Assembly (NCBI GenBank): GCA_965205595.1
Contig: CBDBHI010000071.1
Location: 89,826 to 153,825, forward strand
Source of the DNA: CATQHP01 sp965205595
GTDB lineage: Bacteria > Acidobacteriota > Terriglobia > Bryobacterales > UBA6623
Direction of reading: 5' to 3'
Length of the DNA: 64,000 nt
Shown: positions 8,095-16,881 of the stretch, in pieces
Layout of the letters: each line of letters starts with the position of its first letter
Position numbering within the stretch: the stretch's first letter is position 1
Made by a program: the position numbers and the translations under genes
Notes under the pieces: model-generated
What the model was told of the DNA's origin: nothing
Seen by the model: the letters and a program-made list of their open reading frames with translations, nothing else
Database searches by the model: none

Positions 8095-9705
8095 AACAAG
8101 CTCGCGTATGCCGTCGAGGTTGCCGCCACGCAACTGCGAACCCATCACTTCAGAGGTCAGTACGATCTCCGTAACCGCGCCTCTCATGTCGTGAGCCAAG
8201 ATCTTAATCAGGTCGACCTTTTCGCCATGCAACTGATCGAATCGATCACGTGCGTCGCGCAACTGGCCGCCCTGAATTGAAAGCTGAGCCTTCTGTTTCC
8301 CAAGTGTCCGGGCGTAGTAGAGACTTGCGCCGACGACCGCGCAGGCGAGCAAGAATGCAAAGGCAAGCACGATCGTCTGAGTTTCACGAGTCTTGTTCTC
8401 CGCAAGGAGTACACGCTTCTGACTCCGTAATTCCAGTGCCCTTAGTCGCCCGTTCATTTTTGCCTTTGCGTTCTCCACGAGGTCCTTCTCGTGCTTGATT
8501 GACAGCGTGTTCGCGGTCGCCATTTTGGCGTACGCTTGGGCCGGATTACCCATCGATTCGTCTATCCGCGCCAACTCTAAAACGATCGACCGCTGGCGGT
8601 ATGAATCGTCGATGTTGTTGGCGATCTGCAAAGCCTGGCCGAGCAGCGAGACTGCTGTATCGACATCGTGCGCTGCTATTTCTACCTCGGCCAATGCTCT
8701 TAGATTTTCGATTTGACCAACTGCGTTCTCCCAGCGCTCGTGGGTTTCTAAGAGTGTGCGGTAATGCGAACGAGCGGAGTCCCAATCGCCAATCGCCTGG
8801 TAGTAGCGTCCAAATTGCTTATCCAGAGAATAGTGACGTCCGGTGCTAGTCAGGGCGAAACCTTCAGCCGATAGCGCTAACGATTCGAGAGCTTCGTCAA
8901 GTTTCCCAAGCGCCCGCTGAGTGCGGGCAAGATTTGTTACGAAATACGCCCAACGCCAAGTCATCCCCTCGCTCCGTAACCGGCCGCAGACATTCTTGTA
9001 CTGGCGAAGCTGCTCGTTGCGATCACCGTCCGCCGATGCTACCGCGGCCAAGTGAAAGGCCGGCACGTAACTCCACTCCGGTACCGCTGAGGTGGTGGCA
9101 AGCTGCGCCGCAAGCCCGAGTGCTTCTAAATAGAGCTGACGGTCGCGAAAAGCGTAGTAGAGCTCAGACTCGACCAACAACGCCTCGATCTGCGTACTCG
9201 GATCTTCGATCTCTTCCGCCAATGTAAAGGCGGCGTCCAGCGATTCGATACTCTCCGCCAGGCCTCCCTCTCGCGAGCGAAGAGCAAGTTGAGCCCGAAA
9301 TATATTGTTTCTCGCGATTGCGCGATTATCGCCCTCAGACGCCGCTAGCGTGTGCGCACGCTCCAGTAGATCGTCTGCTCGACGAAAATCGAAGCTATCG
9401 ATCGCGCAGCGAGCAAGCTGATTGAGGGCTTGGGCTTCGAGCCCGCGTCTGTTGTGCCGGGTTGCTTCGACCCGAGCCTGCCGGGCATAGCCGCAGGCTA
9501 TCTGCGGATCAATCGAGTAATGCGTTTCCGCAAAGAGATTGAGAAATTCGGCTCGCTTGTCTAGTTCGACTGCGGCGTCGGCATTTCTCTTCGCCGTGGC
9601 GCAGAGCTCTCGCTGCGTCACGGCTCGTGCACGTTGAGAAATCCCCAAGGCCGACATGGCGGCCACAGCGGCAAGAAATAGTAATGTCGTACTTCGATTT
9701 CGCAT
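8095..9705 (-). pseudogene. TPR-sensor histidine kinase, 5' part (signal peptide, TPR, membrane helix, H box)
   Basis: Signal peptide (TTLLFLAAVAAMSALGIS), then a long periplasmic array of TPR-like helices (about residues 40-400), one membrane helix (IVLAFAFLLACAVVGASLYY), a short coiled coil and the phospho-acceptor H box LAHDMRGAVTEIV near residue 500. This is the architecture of periplasmic TPR-sensor kinases that signal to NarL-type regulators. The sequence runs into IS21 element B after NLDGIRELV; the ATPase domain continues at 5504-4921. As it stands the product would lack its ATPase domain. A NarL-type regulator without a neighbouring kinase lies at 46285-46962; pairing is conceivable but unproven. 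Confidence 0.78.
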
Positions 9706-9939
9706 ACTGCAAACGAAACGTTTTCGAACTGCCAGTGGGGTAGAATCACCACGAATCTTCCCGATCCGTCTCCGCTGACGGACAAGTCACTCTATTTGAT
9801 AGGGTTGACAGCCTAAACTCATCTTATCTTCAAAGTGTCGTACACCTTGAGATAATTGAGGTGGATTCTGATATAAATCTGTTCTAAATTGTTTCGACAG
9901 CTCGGGTTATTTTCGTGGGCGTTGGGTGTATCGAGCGGG

Positions 9940-10051
9940 CTAGTGACAGCGGCCGCTGCCCTCATCCGTAAACGAATAGCCCTCAATTGGCAGAAACTTC
10001 CAGTCGTAGCTGTCGGCCAGTCGTAGCTGTCGGCCTTAAGATTGAGCCCTA
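9940..10051 (-). pseudogene. 3' remnant of metallophosphatase gene, cut off by IS630 copy 1
   Basis: Read on the minus strand from the IS boundary it gives LGLNLKADSYDW, then a frameshift caused by a 17-bp tandem duplication. With one duplicate removed it continues KFLPIEGYSFTDEGSGRCH and a TAG stop at 9940-9942, a typical C-terminus for this secreted metallophosphatase group. Joined through the CTAG target it continues the frame of the upstream part at 11171-11983. Confidence 0.7.
10001..10034 (+). repeat. 17-bp perfect tandem duplication
   Basis: CAGTCGTAGCTGTCGGC occurs twice head to tail (10001-10017, 10018-10034). It lies within the metallophosphatase 3' remnant and shifts its frame; one copy alone keeps the frame. 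Confidence 0.9.
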
Positions 10052-11172
10052 GTACTAACTTGCGAAAGTAAGGCCTTTAACTGTAAAATGTCGGTATGGC
10101 AAGACCGGCAACGGTGATTCGACTGAACGCCGAGGAAGAAGAGACGCTGCGACTCTGGGTGCGCGGCCACAAGTCCGAACGGCGCATGGTGGAGCGCGCT
10201 CGCATTGTGCTGCCGGCGGCCGCCGCTACCTCGACCGCCGAGATCGCCCGGCAACTGGGATCCCCGGCGGCGCGCGTGTCGAAATGGCGCACCCGCTTCG
10301 CCCAGCAACGTCTGGCGGGATTATGCGATCAAGCGCGTTCCGGCAGGCCCGCGCGGTACGACCAAGCGACGCGCAAACGCATCCTCTGCCAACTCGACGA
10401 AGCTCCGCCCGAAGGGCACGCCACTTGGACAGGCGAACTGCTCGCGGAAGCTCTCGGCGACGTCAGCAAGCATCAAGTCTGGCGCGTACTGCGGCAGCTC
10501 GGCGTGTCCTTGCGGCGGCGGCGCAGTTGGTGTTTGTCAACCGACCCGGAGTTCGCTCGCAAGGCCGCCGACATTGTCGGACTCTACCTCAGCCCGCCGG
10601 AAAACGCCGTGGTGCTCGCGGTCGACGAGAAGCCGAGCATCCAGGCCTTGGAGCGAGCGCAGGGCTGGCTACGCTTGCCCAACGGCAAGGCCTTGACGGG
10701 CTTCTCGCACGGCTACAGGCGGCACGGCACGACGCCGCTTTTCGCCGCGCTGGAAGTGGCTACCGGATTCATCATCGCCGGACACTATTGGCGCCGACGG
10801 CGTCGCGAGTTTCTCGACTTCATGAACCACATCGCGGCCATCCACGAAGGCCGCGAGATCCACATCATCTTGGATAACTTGAACACTCACAAGCCCAAAA
10901 ATGACCGCTGGCTGCAACGTCATGCGAACATCCATTTTCACTACACGCCGACCTACAGTTCGTGGATGAATCAGGTTGAGGTGTGGTTTTCGATTCTGAG
11001 CCGCCGCGCCTTGCGGGGGGCGAGTTTCACTTCCCCCCGGCAGGTGCGCGAGGCCATCGACAGCTTCGTCCGCGTCTACAACTCCAAGGCTACTCCGTTC
11101 GAATGGACCAAGACCGTCGTCGCCCCTCGTCCCCTCGCCAGTAAATATTCTAACTTACGCAACTAAGTACTA
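10050..11172 (+). mobile_element. IS630-family insertion sequence, copy 1
   Basis: 1123 bp counted with both TA dinucleotides. Terminal inverted repeats are imperfect (left TAGTACTAACTTGCGAAAGT, right complement TAGTACTTAGTTGCGTAAGT). The TA target is duplicated at both ends and the reconstructed target is CTAG, the site preference known for IS630. It carries one transposase gene and interrupts the metallophosphatase. Confidence 0.92.
10096..11166 (+). CDS. IS630-family DDE transposase, copy 1
   Basis: 356 residues. N-terminal helix-turn-helix (TSTAEIARQLGSPAARVSKW), then a DDE domain with D177 (AVDEKPS), D260 (ILDNLNTHK) and E295 (SWMNQVEVWF). The last two are 34 residues apart, as usual in IS630. 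This copy has Pro at residue 40 where copies 2 and 3 have Leu, within a helix of the DNA-binding domain, so its activity may be reduced. Confidence 0.93.
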   Translation: MARPATVIRLNAEEEETLRLWVRGHKSERRMVERARIVLPAAAATSTAEIARQLGSPAARVSKWRTRFAQQRLAGLCDQARSGRPARYDQATRKRILCQLDEAPPEGHATWTGELLAEALGDVSKHQVWRVLRQLGVSLRRRRSWCLSTDPEFARKAADIVGLYLSPPENAVVLAVDEKPSIQALERAQGWLRLPNGKALTGFSHGYRRHGTTPLFAALEVATGFIIAGHYWRRRRREFLDFMNHIAAIHEGREIHIILDNLNTHKPKNDRWLQRHANIHFHYTPTYSSWMNQVEVWFSILSRRALRGASFTSPRQVREAIDSFVRVYNSKATPFEWTKTVVAPRPLASKYSNLRN

Positions 11173-11983
11173 GAACGCCGTATGACGTGCGGTCTCGAAC
11201 CTCGCTGTTGGGTTTTGGTTTACCGATACGGCGATGCTCGCGCCCGCCGGTGCCGACGATAAATTGCCGAATACCTTTCTCCGGGTCAGCTCGGCCGTCA
11301 GGGTCTTGGGGCGCAAACCGCTCGTAGTGGTGCTCATGCCCGGCTAGCACCAATTCGACACCATGTTTGTAGAGCAACTCGTAGATCGGCTTCATCTCCT
11401 TTTCGCCGCCGTGTTTACCTGAACTGAATAGTGGATGGTGAAAGTACGCAACCGTGCAGCCGCTGGTGGACTGTTCAAGATCGCGTTCAAGCCAGCCGTA
11501 CTGTTCGGCATTCTCATCGCAGCCAACTTCGTCACAAACGCTGTTCAACGCGATCACGTGCCACGAACCCAGAGAGTAGCTGTAGTAGCCTTTTCCGGCC
11601 GGACCGGCGGCTTCACCGAAGTATTCGTAATACGGCACCGCGCCTTTCGACTTATATTCATGGTTGCCAACCGACGGACGGGTGCGTTCGCGGTGACGGC
11701 CCAAAGTCGGGTCATAGCACTTTCGAAATTCACTCGCTGTACCCCGACGATAGGCGTTGTCCCCGACGGTGAAGATAACGGCCTCGGGGTGGTCTTTGAT
11801 CACGTCGTCGAGGACCGCCGCTGTGGCCCGCGCGCCCGCCAAGCGACTCCCACAGCGCGCGATGTCGCCGGCGCCAACCAATATCGCGTCCGCACCGGCA
11901 ACGTTCGCCGCTAGCGAAAGTAGGCAGAATACGTGAACAACGGGCGTTGCGCGATACATGGCGCTTTTTAGTCTAGCCCGCAT
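11171..11983 (-). pseudogene. Secreted calcineurin-like metallophosphatase, 3' truncated by IS630 copy 1
   Basis: Signal peptide (ATPVVHVFCLLSLAANVAGA) followed by a metallophosphoesterase core: GAGDIARC, VGDNAYRRG, GNHEY, HHPLFSS and GHEHHYER carry the metal ligands in family order. The domain itself is nearly complete; the IS enters at SYGVL near the C-terminus, and translation would end with the IS-encoded tail LVLSCVS and a stop inside the element. The remaining 30 or so residues lie at 9940-10049. Start taken at the ATG ending at 11983; an ATG at 11959 is also possible. An outer-surface or periplasmic phosphatase is likely; substrate unknown. Confidence 0.75.
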
Positions 11984-12029
11984 TTTCCACCACGAGGCGA
12001 TCGAAAGTGTCCCAAATCCGGCGTGAGTT

Positions 12030-12059
12030 GCGTTTGAGCCGCGCGCGCGGCTCAAACGC
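12030..12059. repeat. 30-bp perfect palindrome
   Basis: Both halves match perfectly: GCGTTTGAGCCGCGC (12030-12044) and its complement (12045-12059). It lies in the divergent spacer between the metallophosphatase start (11983) and ubiD (12241). Such a symmetric site could be a protein-binding site, or a long hairpin in RNA; neither is proven. Confidence 0.6.
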
Positions 12060-12240
12060 GAGATCTTCCGCGGCAACGGAGCGCACCCACCGGCTGTCGC
12101 GAATGTATCTCCTAAAAAAGCATGAATGGCCTACTGTTACAGGCGACCAAGCATTGTGGGCACTCGCGAAGAATGCCTGCCGACGGATCAGGGAAGTGCG
12201 CGCGACGCCCCGTTTGATAGCGTGGAGGTCTACAACTGCC

Positions 12241-13695
12241 ATGGCCTACCCCGATCTGCGAAGTTTTATCGACGCGCTTGAAAAGAACGGCGAGCTTAAG
12301 CGCGTGACGGCCGAGGTCGACCCCGTGCTTGAGATTACCGAGTTAGCTGATCGAGCCGTGAAGAACAACGGCCCGGCACTGCTGTTCGAAAATCCTCGCG
12401 GCCATTCGATGCCGGTGCTGATCAATTCATTCGCGTCGATGCGAAAGATGGAATTGGCGCTTGAGGTCGACGATCTGCAGTCGATCGCCAACCGCATCGC
12501 TGACTATCTGGAAATGAAAACTCCGCAGGGTCTCGTCGGCAAACTTAAGATGCTGCCGAAACTGGCTGAGATGGGCAGCTTCTTCCCGCGCGAGGTGCGC
12601 TCCGGTGCTTGCCAACAGGTTGTGAAGACTGAAGGCTTCTCCCTTCGTGACTATCCCGTTCTGACTTGTTGGCCGCAAGACGCGGGACCCTTTATTACGC
12701 TGCCGATGGTGTTTTCGAAAAACCCCATCACAGGCAAACGCAACTGCGGCATGTATCGGCTGCAAATTTTTGATGAGCGCACGACCGGCATGCATTGGCA
12801 GACCCATAAGCAGGGTGCCGAACACTACCGCCGGTTATTGGCGGAAGGTCAGGAAACGCGAATGGACGTAGCGGTCGCGATCGGCGCCGACCCCGCGACG
12901 ATGTTTTCCGCGATTCTGCCTTTACCGCCCGATCTAGATGAGATGCTGTTCGCCGGTTTCATGCGAAACAAGCCTGTCGAAATGGTGAAGTGCAAGACCG
13001 TGGACATCGAGGTGCCGGCGAATGCCGAAATTGTTCTCGAAGGCTATGTGACGCTCGGCGAGACTCGCACCGAGGGACCATTCGGAGATCACACCGGCTA
13101 TTATTCCCTGGCGGATGAGTATCCGGTCTTTCACGTGGAATGCATCACTCAGCGAGAGAACCCGATCTACGCGACAACCATCGTCGGTCAGCCGCCGATG
13201 GAAGACTTCTACATGGGCAAAACGATCGAGCGAGTTTTCTTGCCGTTGCTTCGATTGCAGCTTCCAGAGGTCGTTGACATGTCGATGCCGGCCGAAGGCA
13301 TCTTCCACAATCTGATGCTGGTATCGATTCGCAAATCGTACCCCGGCCACGCGCGTAAAGTAATGAGCGCGATTTGGGGGCTCGGCCAAGCGATGTTCAC
13401 GAAGTGCATCGTTGTGGTCGACCACGATGTGGATGTGCAAGACCACGGCAACGTAGCATTTCGTGCTCTAAACAACATCGACCCCGAGCGCGACATGCAG
13501 TTTACGTTTGGCCCTATCGACTCGCTTGATCACTCCAGCCGCCTCCCGAACTATGGCTCAAAGGTCGGAATCGATGCGACTAAGAAATGGCCTGAAGAAG
13601 GCTTCGATCGGCCCTGGCCCGATCTGATCGAAATGGATGAAGCCGTCAAAGCCAGAGTCGACCCAATCTGGAAGCAGCTTGGAATTGGTAGCTGA
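12241..13695 (+). CDS. ubiD: UbiD-family prenylated-FMN-dependent decarboxylase
   Basis: 484 residues starting MAYPDLRSFIDALEKNGEL, the standard UbiD N-terminus; a longer upstream reading is open but not homologous. Family landmarks include KNPITGKRNCGMYRLQ, AIGADPATMFSA, LPPDLDEMLFAGFMR, TEGPFGDHTGYYS and ECITQRENPIYATTIVGQ, which form the prFMN and metal pocket. UbiD proteins remove the carboxyl group from 3-polyprenyl-4-hydroxybenzoate, or in quinone-related paralogues from aryl acids such as those of the futalosine menaquinone route. A UbiX partner is not in this window. Complete; the exact substrate cannot be read from sequence. Confidence 0.9.
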   Translation: MAYPDLRSFIDALEKNGELKRVTAEVDPVLEITELADRAVKNNGPALLFENPRGHSMPVLINSFASMRKMELALEVDDLQSIANRIADYLEMKTPQGLVGKLKMLPKLAEMGSFFPREVRSGACQQVVKTEGFSLRDYPVLTCWPQDAGPFITLPMVFSKNPITGKRNCGMYRLQIFDERTTGMHWQTHKQGAEHYRRLLAEGQETRMDVAVAIGADPATMFSAILPLPPDLDEMLFAGFMRNKPVEMVKCKTVDIEVPANAEIVLEGYVTLGETRTEGPFGDHTGYYSLADEYPVFHVECITQRENPIYATTIVGQPPMEDFYMGKTIERVFLPLLRLQLPEVVDMSMPAEGIFHNLMLVSIRKSYPGHARKVMSAIWGLGQAMFTKCIVVVDHDVDVQDHGNVAFRALNNIDPERDMQFTFGPIDSLDHSSRLPNYGSKVGIDATKKWPEEGFDRPWPDLIEMDEAVKARVDPIWKQLGIGS

Positions 13696-13709
13696 GAGGA
13701 CCTATACGT

Positions 13710-14645
13710 TTGGGCGCGATCATCGCAAATTTGTTCGTCATGGCCCTAGCGTGCGCGCTACTCAGTGTCTCTCCCGCCCCTCGACCAAAGCCAATTGACG
13801 AAGCGGCTATTGAGCCGTTGCGCCCAACATTGATCCGGCTGGTATCGCGTCTGCTGCCCCATGAACCGATCAGGGTACGTACGTCGCGTCATGTGAGCGT
13901 TGTCGAAGTTCCGATTTCGGTCGGCGATCACGTCACCGAAGGCACACCCCTAGTTGTTCTGCGAGATTTAGTGGTTGTCGAAAAGCGTGCGGAGGTTAGC
14001 GCGGAAGTCCGGCGATTGCAGGCCGGTATCGGCGAGGTGCATGCGAAAACCACCGCCGTCGAGCAGGCCGAGTCGCGCGCCAGGCTGGAAGCTGTCGGTC
14101 AGATTGAAGCGGAATATCAGGCGCTCCTAAAGGAATTCGAACGTTTCCAGAGGCTGTTCGACGAGGGATTGCTGGCGCGGATCGAATACGAACAACACAA
14201 GAGAGATTTAGAGCTCAGCAGAGCGGAGGTCGAGGCCGCGCGCGAATCGATCGACCGCCCCTCCGCGCCCGACGCCCCTGAGGCAATCGAGGGGCTGGGG
14301 GCCGCTCAGCGCATGTTGGCGCGCCTCGAAACGCTCCCTGCAGAATTTGTCCTCACAGCCCCCAGAGACAGCGTCGTGGACGAGATTTTCGTATCGGTAG
14401 GTGACTCGCCTATGCGTGGCACTGACCTTGTTTTGTTACACGAAGACCGGCCGGCTGGTGTCTCCGCCAATTTGCCGGCGGGCGTTCGCGTTTCCGCCAT
14501 CATCGAGGTCTGCGGCGCACGCGGTCTCTTCAGTTTCGAAATTGTCGACGAAACTGTTTTCGTCGAGGCTCCTCACCTCGACGAATCATCGAACCAGTCG
14601 TGCGACGTTGAGATCGAACTAGATCCGTCCCTAAGTAAGCCCTGA
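13710..14645 (+). CDS. HlyD/MacA-like membrane-fusion (adaptor) protein
   Basis: 311 residues. TTG start chosen because GAGAGGA lies about 9 bases upstream; an ATG at 13740 lacks such a site. An N-terminal hydrophobic segment is followed by a biotinyl-lipoyl-like half motif (VEVPISVGDHVTEGTPLVVLRD), a coiled-coil hairpin (about residues 90-190, rich in Glu/Arg/Ala), and the second lipoyl half (LTAPRDSVVDEIFVSVGDSPMRGTDLVLL). This layout is that of periplasmic adaptors of ABC or RND exporters. It begins 14 bases after ubiD and is followed by an ABC ATPase gene, but no MacB-type permease is present. Confidence 0.7.
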   Translation: MGAIIANLFVMALACALLSVSPAPRPKPIDEAAIEPLRPTLIRLVSRLLPHEPIRVRTSRHVSVVEVPISVGDHVTEGTPLVVLRDLVVVEKRAEVSAEVRRLQAGIGEVHAKTTAVEQAESRARLEAVGQIEAEYQALLKEFERFQRLFDEGLLARIEYEQHKRDLELSRAEVEAARESIDRPSAPDAPEAIEGLGAAQRMLARLETLPAEFVLTAPRDSVVDEIFVSVGDSPMRGTDLVLLHEDRPAGVSANLPAGVRVSAIIEVCGARGLFSFEIVDETVFVEAPHLDESSNQSCDVEIELDPSLSKP

Positions 14646-14773
14646 CCTCAAATGGTATCGACAGAGGCGTGGACGGAAGTCCACGCTTTCCTCACACTTC
14701 GTAGCGACATCGATCGAACGCACGGAGTAACTACGCGGCCACAACAATCGCCCATACGGGAGAATAGGAACTT

Positions 14774-15514
14774 ATGGCTACAGCAGTCACAGCGGATCCC
14801 GCCGAACTAGGTAAACAGCTAAAGGCCGACGGGGTCGTCATTCAAACTTACGGGTTGCGTAAGACGTACATGATGGGCGAGCAGGTCATTCATGCCGTTG
14901 ACGGCATTGATATGTCAATCAAGTACGGCGAGTACGTCGCGCTGATGGGTCCTTCGGGTTCGGGCAAATCGACCTTTATGAACTTGATTGGCGCACTCGA
15001 CACGCCGTCAGCCGGTGACTATTACATCGCCGGACAGCTCATTAGCACTATGAGTGACGATGAGCTGGCGCACATCCGCAACAAGGAAATCGGCTTCGTG
15101 TTTCAGACCTTCAATCTCTTGCCCAGGCTGACCGCGCTGCAAAACGTAGAGTTGCCGTTGATCTATGCGGGACTGCAGCCGGCGCAGCGCATGGAGCGCG
15201 CCATGCGTGTGTTGAAGCAGGTCGACTTGACGCCACGTATGTATCACACGCCGGGTGAGCTTTCCGGTGGTCAGCGCCAAAGGGTTGCCATTGCGCGCGC
15301 GCTAGTGGGCGATCCCGCGATCATCCTCGCCGATGAGCCAACCGGTAACCTCGACACGGCGACCTCGAGCGAAATCATGGGCCTGCTCGACGTTTTGCAC
15401 AAGCAAGGCAACACGATCATTCTCGTTACCCACGAACCCGACATCGCGATGTACGCTCACCGCGTCGTTCACCTTCGCGACGGCAAAGTTGAGAAGGACG
15501 AGAGAATCAAATAG
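14774..15514 (+). CDS. ABC transporter ATP-binding protein, LolD/MacB type
   Basis: 246 residues. Walker A GPSGSGKST (about residue 59), Q-loop FVFQTFNLLPRLTALQNVELP, signature LSGGQRQRVAIARAL, Walker B AIILADEPTGNLD, H-loop VTHEPD. The TFNLLPRLTALENVELPL style is that of LolD/MacB/FtsE-like ATPases, which drive lipoprotein release or MacB export. The neighbours are an adaptor-like gene and a lipid glycosyltransferase; no permease gene is seen, so its membrane partner must lie elsewhere or be lost. Confidence 0.9.
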   Translation: MATAVTADPAELGKQLKADGVVIQTYGLRKTYMMGEQVIHAVDGIDMSIKYGEYVALMGPSGSGKSTFMNLIGALDTPSAGDYYIAGQLISTMSDDELAHIRNKEIGFVFQTFNLLPRLTALQNVELPLIYAGLQPAQRMERAMRVLKQVDLTPRMYHTPGELSGGQRQRVAIARALVGDPAIILADEPTGNLDTATSSEIMGLLDVLHKQGNTIILVTHEPDIAMYAHRVVHLRDGKVEKDERIK

Positions 15515-15519
15515 CACTG

Positions 15520-16656
15520 TTGGCTCTCACTTACATCGTCGCGGGCATCGTGGTCGGCGGTTGCGTCGTCTACGTGCTTACGATCGTTGCGGTCGCTCAA
15601 TTTAGATCGAGGCCATCAGTCTCGAAACCAACGGCGTTGCCTTCTATCGGGATCAGCGTTTTGAAGGCGGTCCACGGGGACGAGCCCGGGCTCGAGCAAA
15701 ACCTTCGATCGTTCTTCGAGATCAAGTACCCGACGTTTGAATTGCTCTTTGCCGCCCGTGATGATGATGATCCGGCACTGAGTCTCGCGCGGGAGCTCAG
15801 CCGGCACTATCCGCATGTTCAAACCAAGATCTTGGTAACGGGTGAGCCGACTTGCCCCAACGCGAAAGTATTCTCGCTCGGCAAGATGGCGGCAGCAGCG
15901 CAACACGATCTATTGGTAATTAGCGACAGCGATATTCGGGCCGTGGAGAGTTATCTAACGAATATCGCGGCGGAGTTTTCCGACCCCAAAGTGGGGGTTG
16001 TGAGTTTCCCGTATCGAGCGTTACCCGCTGCCAGCTTCTGGTCGTTGCTTGAGGCGCTTGGGATGAACAGCGAGTTTTGGGGCGGTGTGGTGTTGGCGCA
16101 AATGCTGACGCCGATGGATTTTGCCGTTGGCCCGACAATGGTGATTTCGAGGGATTGCCTTAACGCCGTAGGTGGGTTTGAATCCGTCAACGACTATCTC
16201 GCTGAAGACTTCGTACTGGGTCAGAAAGCTCGTGCTGCTGGCTTCGATGTGCGTCTTGGGGAGAGCGTCGTCGAGCATCGAATTGGCGCCGACGCGTTTG
16301 CCTCGAATTTCCGGCATCGCATCCGCTGGAACCGCTCGACGCGCTGCTCGCGCCCATGGGGTTACCTCGGGCAGGTGTTCACCAACCCACTGCCCTGGGC
16401 GCTGCTCGCCGTTCCGCTTTCGGGGTTTGCGGGATGGACAATTTGGATGCTGGCGGCCTGTGCGTTCTTGCGGTTTGCGGCACTGCTCGCTGTCGGCCCG
16501 GTGTTCCTCCGGGATAGACTGACCCTGAAGTATTTTTGGCTGGTGCCGTTGCAGGATTTCGCAAGTTTGGTGGTTTGGTTCCTCGCATTCTTCGGAAATA
16601 CGATTACATGGCGTGGCCGTCAGTTTCGGCTAACGACCGACGGCCGCCTGACCTGA
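15520..16656 (+). CDS. hpnI: HpnI/ceramide glucosyltransferase-like GT family 2/21 glycosyltransferase
   Basis: 378 residues, TTG start 5 bases after the ATPase stop. N-terminal membrane helix, then a GT-A domain: ISVLKAVHGDEPGLEQNL, ELLFAARDDDDPAL, DSDIR (metal-binding DxD-like), LAEDFVLGQ (catalytic acid region) and the (Q/R)xxRW motif HRIRWNRSTR, followed by C-terminal membrane helices. These are the features of GT21 ceramide glucosyltransferases and of HpnI, which adds GlcNAc to bacteriohopanetetrol. HpnI is the more likely role in a bacterium, but no hopanoid gene is adjacent, so the symbol is tentative. Confidence 0.72.
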   Translation: MALTYIVAGIVVGGCVVYVLTIVAVAQFRSRPSVSKPTALPSIGISVLKAVHGDEPGLEQNLRSFFEIKYPTFELLFAARDDDDPALSLARELSRHYPHVQTKILVTGEPTCPNAKVFSLGKMAAAAQHDLLVISDSDIRAVESYLTNIAAEFSDPKVGVVSFPYRALPAASFWSLLEALGMNSEFWGGVVLAQMLTPMDFAVGPTMVISRDCLNAVGGFESVNDYLAEDFVLGQKARAAGFDVRLGESVVEHRIGADAFASNFRHRIRWNRSTRCSRPWGYLGQVFTNPLPWALLAVPLSGFAGWTIWMLAACAFLRFAALLAVGPVFLRDRLTLKYFWLVPLQDFASLVVWFLAFFGNTITWRGRQFRLTTDGRLT

Positions 16657-16713
16657 AATATAAATTTTCGGGCTGTCAATCAACCTGCTCGTTCGAATAT
16701 ACCGTTCTTAGTA

Positions 16714-16785
16714 CCGAGCCGCGCCGCCGTGCGGTGCGGTCCGCCCTACGACGTGCCCACCGCACCGCACGGCGGCGTCGCTCGG
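16714..16785. repeat. Dispersed palindromic repeat family A, copy 1
   Basis: 27-base arms at 16714-16740 and 16759-16785 pair at 25 of 27 positions around an 18-base loop. The arm begins CCGAGCCGCGCCGCCGTGCG and recurs at 23941 and 32215. It lies just past the original stop codon of RNase R (16796-16798), between two convergent genes, so it may act as a bidirectional terminator. Confidence 0.7.
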
Positions 16786-16795
16786 CAACCCAATA

Positions 16796-16881
16796 CTAAT
16801 TTGTTCCGGACACCCAGGAAAACTCGGGGCGACGATCGTCATACGACACCCGGTCAAGCTGTACCCGAATCGCATCGCCTA
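16796..16881 (-). pseudogene. 3' remnant of RNase R gene, cut off by IS630 copy 2
   Basis: Minus-strand reading from the IS boundary gives LGDAIRVQLDRVSYDDRRPEFSWVSGTN and stop, which is the end of an RNase R S1 domain. Joined through CTAG to the upstream part (18001-20211) it makes one open frame of about 764 residues. Confidence 0.8.

Noticed and set aside
5495..8105. AGCTCG near both ends of IS21 element B as a target duplication
   Set aside because: The two occurrences are not at equal distance from the element's inverted ends, so they do not form a proper duplication.
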